A stretch of DNA of 12,945 nt from contig JAUXUT010000028.1 of assembly GCA_030680695.1 (NCBI GenBank), positions 1-12,945 of the forward strand, read 5' to 3'. The notes beneath the pieces are model-generated. The model made no database searches and had not been told where the DNA came from. It was given only the letters and a program-made list of their open reading frames with translations. Each line of letters opens with the position of its first letter. Within the stretch, counting starts at the first letter, position 1. The stretch is from a bacterium. Lineage in GTDB: Bacteria > Patescibacteria > Paceibacteria > UBA9973 > UBA6065. The position numbers and the translations under genes were made by a program. Below, one piece after another: positions 1 to 6,176 of the stretch.

Positions 1-180
1 GTGGATGGCACCATTGAAAACATCAACTTCCTCGGTTCCATTGTCCGCATTCAGGTGATGGTTGGCAAAACCCTGTTTTATGTGGATACGTTCAATAACC
101 CATTCCTTGAACTTCCCAATATTGGCGATAAGGCGCAGGTGACTTGTTCGCGCAATGCGGTATTGGTTCTGGAAGATTAA
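1..180 (+). CDS. ABC transporter ATP-binding protein, C-terminal end (partial)
   Basis: Reading frame 1 is open from the window edge to a TAA at 178-180 and gives 59 residues. These read as a small beta-rich C-terminal TOBE-type domain: VDGTIENINFLGSIVRIQV, then a strand ending in FYVDTF, then GDKAQVTCSRNAVLVLED. In the MalK/PotA/FbpC family this domain follows the ATPase core and binds substrate or regulates the importer at the inner face of the membrane. The ATPase domain lies outside the window, so the substrate cannot be named; the short phrase NFLGSIVRIQV resembles TOBE_2 domains of spermidine/putrescine- or iron-type importers. A hairpin terminator follows directly, so this is probably the last gene of its operon. 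Confidence 0.65.
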   Translation: MDGTIENINFLGSIVRIQVMVGKTLFYVDTFNNPFLELPNIGDKAQVTCSRNAVLVLED

Positions 181-189
181 GAAATCGAT

Positions 190-227
190 AAAGGCGACAG
201 TCACTTTGAGAAGCGGCTGTCGCCTTT
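190..227 (+). terminator. Hairpin terminator after the ABC transporter gene
   Basis: An 11-bp perfect inverted repeat, AAAGGCGACAG (190-200) and CTGTCGCCTTT (217-227), has a 16-nt loop and starts ten bases after the TAA. The following bases (ACTATTT) are only weakly T-rich, so it may be an imperfect rho-independent terminator. It ends 13 bases before the next ATG, leaving no room for a strong promoter or RBS between them. Confidence 0.7.
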
Positions 228-240
228 ACTATTTAAGCCA

Positions 241-1056
241 ATGAACAAAATCATCCTCGTCCTGTCCGACGCTTTACGATATGACATTGCCAAAGCCAAC
301 ATGGGCTTTCTCGGTCATCTTGTAGAGACGAAACAAGCCAGCCTGTATAAGATCATCGGCGAACTGCCAAGCATGTCCCGCCCGATGTATGAAACCATTC
401 ACACGGGTATCCCCTCCAGTGAAAATGGCATCGTCTCAAATTCCATTGTGCGTCTTTCGAACCAGCCGAATGTATTCCAAGCCGTGAAAGAGGCGGGCAG
501 GGTTACAGCGGCAGCGGCGTATTACTGGTATTCAGAGCTATACAATCATGCGCCGTTCGATCCCATTGATGATCGTGAGGTGGATGATGCAACCCTCACC
601 ATCCAGCACGGGCGTTTTTACACGCAGGATGAATATCCCGACATCGAGTTGTTCCACACGGCGGCGCACCTCGTCCGCAAATATTTCCCCGATTATCTTT
701 TGCTTCACCCCATGGGCATGGACTATCACGGCGAGACCTATGGCTCAGATACCAGGGAATATCGCAACCACGCCATTTATCAGGATGCAAAACTCGCGCC
801 GCTTCTCATGGAATGGCGCGAGTTGGGATACACGATTTTTGTCACAGGCGATCACGGCATCAACGCCGATGGGTCGCATGGCGGCACCACGCCCGATCAG
901 AGAGATGTGCCCTTTTACGTGATCCAGCCATCCCGTAGGGGGAGAGGCGATACGGGTGAAGTCATCTCCCATTTACAGATCGCGCCCACCATCCTCAGTT
1001 TTTTAGACATCCCCATCCCTGCGACGATGCAGCAAAAGCCGCTACCCCTCGACTAA
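241..1056 (+). CDS. Alkaline phosphatase superfamily hydrolase (nucleotide pyrophosphatase/phosphodiesterase-like)
   Basis: This 271-aa protein is a compact member of the alkaline-phosphatase fold that hydrolyses phosphate mono- or diesters using two metal ions. The metal-binding pattern is visible in order: D10 in VLSDALRYD; the nucleophile region LPSMSRPMYETIHTGIPSS, where S44 sits where the family has Thr/Ser; D161 and H163 in MGMDYHGETYG; D204-H205 in TGDHGIN; and H213 in GSHGG. There is no signal peptide, so it is probably cytoplasmic. The start is chosen because MNKIILVLSD begins the first beta strand, but no Shine-Dalgarno sequence precedes it and a terminator hairpin ends 13 bases upstream. 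Its last 15 bases overlap the convergent PfpI gene. The substrate is unknown; phosphoglycerate mutase-like or sulfatase-like activities in the same superfamily cannot be excluded. Confidence 0.85.
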   Translation: MNKIILVLSDALRYDIAKANMGFLGHLVETKQASLYKIIGELPSMSRPMYETIHTGIPSSENGIVSNSIVRLSNQPNVFQAVKEAGRVTAAAAYYWYSELYNHAPFDPIDDREVDDATLTIQHGRFYTQDEYPDIELFHTAAHLVRKYFPDYLLLHPMGMDYHGETYGSDTREYRNHAIYQDAKLAPLLMEWRELGYTIFVTGDHGINADGSHGGTTPDQRDVPFYVIQPSRRGRGDTGEVISHLQIAPTILSFLDIPIPATMQQKPLPLD

Positions 1057-1566
1057 TGCCTTCACGAGTTCGCGGTTGAAATCGGGAATATCCGCCACGA
1101 CCCGCCCCCAAACCTGATTGCCCTCCCGAAAAGCAGCTTCATCCGCCCAGACAGCGCCCGCGTTAACGAGGTCATCCTTAATGCCCGTAGAGCCCGTAAC
1201 GCGCTGGCCGTGCTTGATAATGCCCGCGGAGATCGCAGTGGAGCCGCCGTGGCAAATAATGCCAACGATCTTTTTGGCATCATCCATTTCCCTTACGATA
1301 TTTTTTACAGCATCATACCTGCGTAATTTATCGGGAGCCCATCCGCCGGGAATGATGATCGCATAAAGTTCATCTGCGTTAAGTGATTCGATCAATGTAT
1401 CGGGCGTGATCGTTAGTCCGTTTTTTCCCTTTACGGGCTTTAATTCCAGGGCGGCAGTGAGCGCCTGCGCGCCTTCCTCCTGCAACCGCATCATGGGGAC
1501 AAAGTATTCATAATCCTCGACCCCTTCAGCGACCAGCATTGCAATTTTTTTGCCTTGTAAACGCAT
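1042..1566 (-). CDS. DJ-1/PfpI family protein
   Basis: This 174-aa class I glutamine amidotransferase-like protein has the DJ-1/PfpI fold. The nucleophile elbow is C105-H106 in VGIICHGGST, preceded by the family motif IIIPGGWAPDKLR (about 70-82). Acidic residues in AEGVEDYE (13-20) probably supply the Glu that polarises the Cys. The C-terminal GRVVADIPDFNRELV matches the (S/G)R.P.DLP.F signature of PfpI members. Characterised relatives act as peptidases, glyoxalase III or deglycases; which applies cannot be told here. TAGGAG lies upstream of the ATG and overlaps the stop of yjbQ, so the two are co-transcribed and probably translationally coupled. The 3' end overlaps the convergent phosphatase gene by 15 bp. 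Confidence 0.88.
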   Translation of the reverse strand: MRLQGKKIAMLVAEGVEDYEYFVPMMRLQEEGAQALTAALELKPVKGKNGLTITPDTLIESLNADELYAIIIPGGWAPDKLRRYDAVKNIVREMDDAKKIVGIICHGGSTAISAGIIKHGQRVTGSTGIKDDLVNAGAVWADEAAFREGNQVWGRVVADIPDFNRELVKALVEG

Positions 1567-1577
1567 GTTGTTTTCTC

Positions 1578-1997
1578 CTATTCACCGATAATTTTTACCA
1601 GAACGCGCTTTTTTCTACGTCCATCGAATTCGCCGTAGAAGATCTGTTCCCATGTGCCAAAATCCAGTTGACCGTTGGTGACCGCCACCACCACTTCACG
1701 TCCCATTACCTGACGTTTCATGTGCGCGTCGGCATTATCTTCGCCCGTGTCGTTATGGCGGTATTGATTGACAGGCTCGTGCGGGGCAAGTTTTTCCAGC
1801 CATTTGTCATAATCGTGATGCAGCCCGCCTTCATCGTCGTTGATGAAGACCGAAGCGGTGATGTGCATGGCATTCACCAAAGCGAGTCCCTCGCGTATTC
1901 CGCTTTCGAGCAGAGCTTCCTCCACTTGCGGCGTGATGTTGATAAATCCCCTGCGGGCGGGAATGTTGAACCAGAGTTCTTTACGGTAGGATTTCAT
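1578..1997 (-). CDS. yjbQ: YjbQ/UPF0047 family protein
   Basis: The 139-aa protein has the full length and conserved blocks of the UPF0047 family: NAMHITASVFINDDE (42-56), HHDY (60-63), HNDTGEDNADAHMKRQVMG (81-99) and GTWEQIFYGEFDGRRKKRV (114-132). E. coli YjbQ forms trimers with a metal-like His cluster and has a reported weak thiamin-phosphate-synthase-like activity; the physiological role is unsettled. It is the first gene of a two-gene minus-strand operon with the PfpI gene, only 11 bp away. GAGA about 6-9 bases before the ATG is a modest RBS. A candidate promoter/operator lies about 36-55 bases upstream. Confidence 0.92.
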   Translation of the reverse strand: MKSYRKELWFNIPARRGFINITPQVEEALLESGIREGLALVNAMHITASVFINDDEGGLHHDYDKWLEKLAPHEPVNQYRHNDTGEDNADAHMKRQVMGREVVVAVTNGQLDFGTWEQIFYGEFDGRRKKRVLVKIIGE

Positions 1998-2349
1998 GAT
2001 CGTCTCTCATCTGTTTTGAATTAACTTTGATGATTGTACTTGACTCTCAAGTATTGAGGCGCCCGTGCTGTGGTTTGAATCTTGGGTTAATAAAAGATGG
2101 TTGATCTGCAAATAGTAGCTTGGACTTGTTGTGTCAGTTTTAGGCGTTTATTGTCTTGGTTAGACATCTTGACTCGCGATTATGTGGATCCTTTTTAAGG
2201 GTTACCAATGGGGAAAAACGTCGTAAAATTGACTTGTTTCAGGGCATTTCATTTTTTCATATGTGCGGCCTTGGGGAAACCCATAAAAATAAGCTCGTTA
2301 ACTTATTCAGGCATCATGTAGGGATAGCCCAGTACGGAACAAAGCGAAC
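1998..2349. other. Intergenic region, no gene recognised
   Basis: About 350 bp lie between the divergent yjbQ gene and the hsdR-like fragment. Apart from the operator palindrome at its left end, nothing recognisable is seen. The only plus-strand ORF here (TTG at 2156, 78 codons) has no RBS and no family character and runs into the hsdR fragment in another frame. Base composition is more AT-rich than the flanking genes, consistent with decayed DNA. Confidence 0.5.
2033..2052 (-). promoter_or_regulatory. Candidate -10 box overlapping a palindromic operator for yjbQ-pfpI
   Basis: On the minus strand TACAAT (2033-2038) matches a -10 hexamer 36 bases before the yjbQ ATG. It abuts a perfect inverted repeat, ACTTGA-CTC-TCAAGT (2038-2052), of the size of a helix-turn-helix operator half-site pair. 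No good -35 is visible at 17 bp, which would fit an activator- or repressor-controlled promoter. This is inferred from sequence alone. Confidence 0.35.
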
Positions 2350-2516
2350 ATGTCCTGTAAAATCTCCGAAGAACGCACACGGAAGGAAATGAAAGCCCCG
2401 CTGTTTGTGGGCGGGGTCGATCCGCAGTTGGAAAGGGCGGGTTGGTATATCCGCGACCATTCCAAGGTAAAGATCGAAATTCCCGCGGACGGTTACAGTG
2501 CCGAACCGCGGAGGGG
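2350..2516 (+). pseudogene. Diverged 5' fragment of a second hsdR gene
   Basis: The first ~55 codons from ATG 2350 align with the start of the hsdR gene at 3240: SEERTRKEM against SEEITRKQM, then DPQLERAGWYIRDHSKVK against DPQLEQAGWYLRDHSKVK, then EIPADGYSAEP against EIPVDGYDAEP. Similarity ends just after SAEP, before any catalytic residue, and the frame runs on with unrelated sequence to a stop near 2673. The fragment carries an 8-codon insert absent from the downstream copy, whose DNA is a hairpin (CCCCGC at 2396-2401, GCGGGG at 2411-2416). Divergence at DNA level looks like about a quarter of positions, so this is an old duplication or a remnant of another R-M system. Bases 2517-2704 after it show no recognisable gene. 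Confidence 0.75.
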
Positions 2517-2704
2517 AGTTTGGGGTGTTGCCAAAGATCAAGGAGTTGGGAACCAGGAATTGGTTTCGAGCGGCGCGGCATGTCGGATGCAGATCCAGCA
2601 GGGAACGGGCGTGACGGCGAAGCATCCTTTTTTGTTGTTGGTCAGGGGTACGATCAATTTGAAGTTCGAATAGGGAAAGTAGCGTTAACTGATTTTGGGA
2701 CAAT

Positions 2705-2726
2705 TATAATAATTGAATTAAAGGAG
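2705..2726 (+). promoter_or_regulatory. -10 box and ribosome binding site of the lipoprotein gene
   Basis: TATAAT at 2705-2710 is a perfect -10 hexamer; no good -35 is seen at 16-18 bp upstream. AAGGAG at 2721-2726 lies 6 bases before the ATG at 2733. It is too close to the in-frame ATG at 2727, so it decides the start in favour of 2733. The very short leader implies transcription starting only a few bases before the RBS. Confidence 0.45.
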
Positions 2727-2732
2727 ATGAAA

Positions 2733-3194
2733 ATGAACATAAAACGCTCTCGTATATTACCAGCGATCATTGCCTTGCTGTTTGCATCCCTGGCTTGTCA
2801 GGCAATTTCGAGCGGCAGTGACCCGGTCGTGGATTCCTCGGCTCCATCCGCCCCCGGGCTGGGTGAGGAAAATCAGTCTCCGAGTGGTTCACAAACGGAT
2901 TCGTCTGGTTCGTTGCGTAACGAATTCCCCATCCCTGATGGCGCGATGAATATTACAGAAGCGGGCGGGACTTTGCTTTTCCAGGTGAAGATGAGCCTTA
3001 ATGACGCTGCGGATTTCTACCTGACCGAATTGGCGGCGATGGGATATAAAGAAAGACCCATATTGACTGTCATTGAGGTGTCAACGTTTAGTATGGTCTT
3101 TGACGGACACGAAAGCGGAAATGCGATCGTCGTGCAAGGCGTTGATCTTGGTGACGGCACTGTCAATATCAGTATTCGACTCGAGGATGTGTAA
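2733..3194 (+). CDS. Small secreted lipoprotein of unknown function
   Basis: From ATG 2733 the product is 153 aa. It has a basic N-terminus (MNIKRSR), a hydrophobic stretch (ILPAIIALLFASLA) and a Cys at about position 21 in SLACQ, a lipoprotein signal peptide of the kind common in Chloroflexota although the -3 residue is not the usual Leu. A Ser/Pro/Gly-rich linker (about 25-60) leads to a C-terminal alpha/beta domain beginning FPIPDGAMNI and containing DAADFYLTELAAMGY. That phrase is typical of extracytoplasmic lipoproteins whose repeated unit describes a 'pudgy' amphipathic helix between strands; no enzyme motif is seen. The frame is open much further upstream, but that part is not gene-like. 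It sits between the hsdR fragment and hsdR, 45 bp before the latter, with no obvious functional link. Confidence 0.7.
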   Translation: MNIKRSRILPAIIALLFASLACQAISSGSDPVVDSSAPSAPGLGEENQSPSGSQTDSSGSLRNEFPIPDGAMNITEAGGTLLFQVKMSLNDAADFYLTELAAMGYKERPILTVIEVSTFSMVFDGHESGNAIVVQGVDLGDGTVNISIRLEDV

Positions 3195-3239
3195 GTCAAA
3201 GGCAACCGTTAATTAATATCTCAGCCATGAGGTGAGTAG

Positions 3240-4808
3240 TTGCGAAATATTAGTGAGGAAATTACCCGCAAGCAAATGATCGACCCGCAGTTGGAACAGG
3301 CGGGTTGGTATTTGCGCGACCATTCCAAAGTGAAAGAAGAGATTCCCGTGGACGGCTATGATGCCGAGCCGTGGAATGGAATTTCGGATTACACGTTGTA
3401 CCGCGAAAACGGGGAAGTGCTGGCGGTGGTGGAAGCCAAGAAAACCGCCGTGGACGTTCGTCTCGCGGAGGCGCAACTCACCCATTACGTCACAGAAATC
3501 GAAAAGCGCCAATCCTTCCGCCCGTTTGGATTTTTAGCCAACGGACTTGAAATCCATTTTGTAGATGTGGGACACGCGCACAAGCGTGAAGTGTTCGGCT
3601 TTTTCACCCGCGAAGACTTGGAAAACCTGCTTTACATCCGCCAGAATGCAAAACCGCTTGGTTCCATCGAAATCAGCAACGAGATCGTTGACCGCTCCTA
3701 CCAGCACGAAGCCATTCGCAGAGTCTGTGAAGCGTTTGATGTATACAACGTTCCGAAGCCTGGCGTGGACACGTCGAGTCGCTCGGAAGAAGCCTTCGGG
3801 ACGGTTGCGCCTTCGGGACGTTTAGGCGGGGGCAAACGCAAAGCCTTGATCGTTATGGCAACAGGGACAGGCAAGACGCGCACCACAATGGGATTGATCG
3901 ATGTGTTCATGCGCTCCAACCAGGCGCGGCGGATTTTGTTTGTGGCTGACCGTGATGCGCTGGTTGAACAAGCAAAGGATGATGGTTTCGAGAAATTCAT
4001 TCCCAGCGAGCCCTGCACCCGCTTGCATAGTTGGGATGATCCAAATGCTCGCACGCAACGCCTGTATGCGGTGACACTCCAAACGTTGAGCAATATCTTC
4101 GAGCAGTTTTCACCCGCTTTCTTTGACCTGATCGTCTTCGATGAAGTACATCGCTCGATTTACAACAAGTTCAACGAGGTTTTGGAGTATTTTGATGGTC
4201 GTCAAGTGGGACTGACTGCCACGCCTGCCGACTACATCAACCGCGATACCTTCCTTGCCTTTGATTGCACAGATGGCAAGCCAACCTATCTCTACACCTA
4301 CCAGCAAGCTATAGATGATAAATTTCTTGTAGATTACAACTTATATTCCGCGCGGACCAAGTTCCAGCGGCAGGGCATTCATGGCGTGGACTTGACCGAA
4401 GAAGAGCGTAACGCCCTGATCGAAAAGGGACTCGACCCCGACGACATCAATTATGAAGGCACGGAACTTGAACGGGAAGTCAGCAACCGTGACACGCTGC
4501 GCAAACAGTGGGAAGAGATTTGGGAAGTGTGTAAGAAAGACTCGTCGGGACAATTGCCTGGCAAAACCATCGTCTTTGCCATCACACAAGATCATGCGTT
4601 GCGCTTGCAAGCCGCCTTCGATGAGATGTATCCGCAATTCCCGAATCTGACGAAGGTCATCACGCATAAATCAGAATATCGCGGCACGTTGGTGGATGCG
4701 TTCAAGAAGAAGGACGGGCCGCGCATTGCCATCTCCGTGGACATGCTCTCTGTATGGACAGTGTATAATTTCAAAATTCTACTGATAAGGAAGGATGTTT
4801 TCAAATGA
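3240..4808 (+). CDS. hsdR: Type I restriction enzyme R subunit, C-terminally truncated
   Basis: HsdR supplies the nuclease and the ATP-driven DNA translocase of a type I R-M complex. The N-terminal nuclease is present (D50, then E65-A-K67 in VVEAKK). The helicase follows: Walker A MATGTGKT (206-213), DEVH (301-304), and motif III GLTATP (324-329). The protein then breaks off after SVDMLS (499-504), where relatives continue into TGIDVP and the QMIGRGTR-type motif VI. The last 18 residues come from inserted DNA. At 522 aa it lacks roughly the last third, so restriction should be lost. Start is TTG 3240: an in-frame TAG immediately precedes it and GAGGTGAG lies upstream. Residues 170-198 are an in-frame palindromic element. 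The stop overlaps the next ATG (ATGA). Confidence 0.9.
   Translation: MRNISEEITRKQMIDPQLEQAGWYLRDHSKVKEEIPVDGYDAEPWNGISDYTLYRENGEVLAVVEAKKTAVDVRLAEAQLTHYVTEIEKRQSFRPFGFLANGLEIHFVDVGHAHKREVFGFFTREDLENLLYIRQNAKPLGSIEISNEIVDRSYQHEAIRRVCEAFDVYNVPKPGVDTSSRSEEAFGTVAPSGRLGGGKRKALIVMATGTGKTRTTMGLIDVFMRSNQARRILFVADRDALVEQAKDDGFEKFIPSEPCTRLHSWDDPNARTQRLYAVTLQTLSNIFEQFSPAFFDLIVFDEVHRSIYNKFNEVLEYFDGRQVGLTATPADYINRDTFLAFDCTDGKPTYLYTYQQAIDDKFLVDYNLYSARTKFQRQGIHGVDLTEEERNALIEKGLDPDDINYEGTELEREVSNRDTLRKQWEEIWEVCKKDSSGQLPGKTIVFAITQDHALRLQAAFDEMYPQFPNLTKVITHKSEYRGTLVDAFKKKDGPRIAISVDMLSVWTVYNFKILLIRKDVFK
3747..3833 (+). repeat. In-frame palindromic element inside hsdR
   Basis: About 87 bp encode residues 170-198 of HsdR (NVPKPGVDTSSRSEEAFGTV and on to GGG), between the nuclease domain and the Walker A motif. 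Relatives usually run directly from the CEAF helix into a basic RKAL strand, so this is an insertion. The DNA has imperfect inverted arms (3750-3761 and 3791-3802) and a direct repeat GCCTTCGGGACG (3792-3803, 3809-3820). It is about 90% identical over 60 bp to the element in hsdM at 9271. Confidence 0.8.
4764..4769 (+). promoter_or_regulatory. Candidate -10 box at the left edge of the island
   Basis: TATAAT lies 14 bases right of the hsdR breakpoint and 35 bases before the first island ATG. A TGGACA in hsdR sequence is 20 bp upstream, longer than the ideal 17. Together with AAGGAAGG at 4786-4793 this could let the island operon be transcribed independently of hsdR. Confidence 0.4.
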
Positions 4809-5149
4809 AGGTTATTTATGTTGCTGGCAAGTACAGGGATTCGCGCGGGGAATATTATGTTCGGGAAAATATCAGATTAGCTGAAGCCGCCTCAATATTT
4901 GTCTGGCAAAGCGGTGGCGTTCCTTTGTGTCCTCATAAAAATGCTGCATTTTTAGGTGGCGTTGAAGGCACATCTGATAGCACTTGGCTAGTAGGTGATT
5001 TAGAATTGCTAACTAGATGTGATGCGATTTGGGCAATAGAAAATTGGCACGATAGTTTCGGCGCAAAAGCAGAAGTGGAGTTTGCAAAATCAAAAAATAT
5101 CCCAGTTTTATTTAACCGTGATGATGTAATAAAGTTCCTCGCTGATTAG
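4805..5149 (+). CDS. Nucleoside 2-deoxyribosyltransferase-like protein (DUF4406-type)
   Basis: This 114-aa protein begins with the strand-loop MKVIYVAGKYRD and has a central hydrophobic-acidic DLELLTRCDAIWAIENW. It then has SFGAKAEVEFAKSKNIPVLF (84-103), the GA.AE..FA signature of nucleoside 2-deoxyribosyltransferases and the related DUF4406 family, in which the Glu (E90) acts as the nucleophile. Members exchange or hydrolyse bases on deoxynucleosides or nucleotides; the substrate here is unknown. The ATG overlaps the stop of truncated hsdR, and AAGGAAGG lies 11 bases upstream. It is the first of four close plus-strand genes. Composition is AT-rich unlike hsdR, indicating transfer. The length fits the small phage-type members of the family. 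Confidence 0.72.
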   Translation: MKVIYVAGKYRDSRGEYYVRENIRLAEAASIFVWQSGGVPLCPHKNAAFLGGVEGTSDSTWLVGDLELLTRCDAIWAIENWHDSFGAKAEVEFAKSKNIPVLFNRDDVIKFLAD

Positions 5150-5165
5150 GCTTTCATAATTTACA

Positions 5166-5591
5166 ATGAAAGTGTTATCTATTAAGCAACCTTGGTTGTA
5201 TTGCATTATAGAACTAGATAAACGTATAGAAAACCGAAGCTGGGCGCCTCCAGAAAGGATGATAGGCGAACGTATTGCACTTCATGCTAGCCTAAAAATT
5301 GATAAACAAAGAACTCAAATGGCGCACAGTTTAGCAAAGGCTGAAATACCACCCGATTTGCCGAGAGGTGTTATTGTAGCAACAGCCGTTCTTCTTGGTG
5401 TTGTTAGCGATTTTTGTGTTATAGGCGATATCCCTACCTCGTATTCTCTTAAAGATGACAGATGGTTTTTTGGAAAATTCGGATGGTATCTAGGCAAAAT
5501 AATTAAACTTTCCAATCCAATACCTGCACGTGGTTATTTAGGATTATGGAATTTGCCGAACGAGTTACAAAAGAAAATTAATCACTTTTGA
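5166..5591 (+). CDS. ASCH domain protein
   Basis: The 141-aa product is essentially one ASCH domain, a PUA-related beta barrel thought to bind RNA or modified nucleotides. Visible signature: MKVLSIKQPWLYCIIELDKR at the N-terminus, then IENRSW, an RIALHAS strand (about 37-43), PRGVIVATAVL (about 65-75) and the C-terminal ARGYLGLWNL, matching the G.lglw ending of the family. Some stand-alone ASCH proteins are amidohydrolases (N4-acetylcytidine) or ribonucleases; catalytic identity cannot be assigned. It starts 16 bp after the deoxyribosyltransferase-like gene, with no clear Shine-Dalgarno, and overlaps a possible TTG start of the next gene. Together the two genes hint at handling of modified nucleosides or nucleic acid. 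Confidence 0.78.
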   Translation: MKVLSIKQPWLYCIIELDKRIENRSWAPPERMIGERIALHASLKIDKQRTQMAHSLAKAEIPPDLPRGVIVATAVLLGVVSDFCVIGDIPTSYSLKDDRWFFGKFGWYLGKIIKLSNPIPARGYLGLWNLPNELQKKINHF

Positions 5592-5614
5592 TTAGGCGAG
5601 TGAGAAGATCAGAA

Positions 5615-6160
5615 ATGAGCATTACGCTAACTGAAGTTACATTATCAGATCAGGTTGAGCAATCCTTGAGTCGTTTAGCCGAGAGATTTCGTAATGTGTA
5701 TCCGTTTTATGATGAATGGTGCAAAGAAGTTTATTTAGATATTCAAAACGGTAGCCGAAGCCTGTATGACATTCAACTTGCCAATGATGCAATTGGCTTG
5801 CTTTTGATAAATAAATCAAAAAAATCTATTATTAAAATTAACACGATTTATGTTTACCCGCCATACCAACACATGGGCTTTGGCTCTCAGGCAATAAATA
5901 TATTTCTGGATAAGTTTGCAGGCAACGCAGAGTTTATATTTATTCAGTGTAAAGAAGAGAATATTGCTGCTAATAAGCTTATAAAAGCTACAGGGTTCGT
6001 TTTTATAGGCTTCTTGCACCATACTATCGAACAGGCAAGAGATAATTTAATATTTGTTAAAATAAAAAAAGAAAACGTTAGTCTAGATAGCGCAATCGCG
6101 GCTGCCAATCAGGTTTACTCGCTTTCGGGAAGAAAGAAATTTTTGCCTACAAAACTGTAG
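5615..6160 (+). CDS. GNAT family N-acetyltransferase
   Basis: From ATG 5615 the product is 181 aa. Motif A of the GNAT fold is visible: INTIYVYPPYQHMGFGSQAI, where QHMGFGS is the acetyl-CoA pyrophosphate loop (Q/R..G.G/A), followed by an amphipathic helix. Motif B is AANKLIKATGFVFIG. The substrate is unknown; the wide relatives acetylate antibiotics, amino groups of small molecules or protein N-termini. A TTG at 5588 that overlaps the ASCH stop could add nine residues; ATG is preferred because GAGTGAGAAG precedes it and no homology-like sequence is seen before it. A GGAGGAGG just after it serves the next gene 16 bp downstream. AT-rich composition matches the island. Confidence 0.8.
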   Translation: MSITLTEVTLSDQVEQSLSRLAERFRNVYPFYDEWCKEVYLDIQNGSRSLYDIQLANDAIGLLLINKSKKSIIKINTIYVYPPYQHMGFGSQAINIFLDKFAGNAEFIFIQCKEENIAANKLIKATGFVFIGFLHHTIEQARDNLIFVKIKKENVSLDSAIAAANQVYSLSGRKKFLPTKL

Positions 6161-6176
6161 GAGGAGGCAATACCTT

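Noticed and set aside
1539..2024. Plus-strand ORF of 161 codons
   Set aside because: Antisense to yjbQ, which has a full-length family match on the minus strand.
2156..2392. 78-codon plus-strand ORF in the intergenic region
   Set aside because: TTG start without RBS, no recognisable motif, and overlap with the hsdR fragment in a different frame.
2442..2732. Upstream extension of the lipoprotein ORF
   Set aside because: The extension overlaps the hsdR fragment in another frame; the signal peptide and AAGGAG fix the start at 2733.
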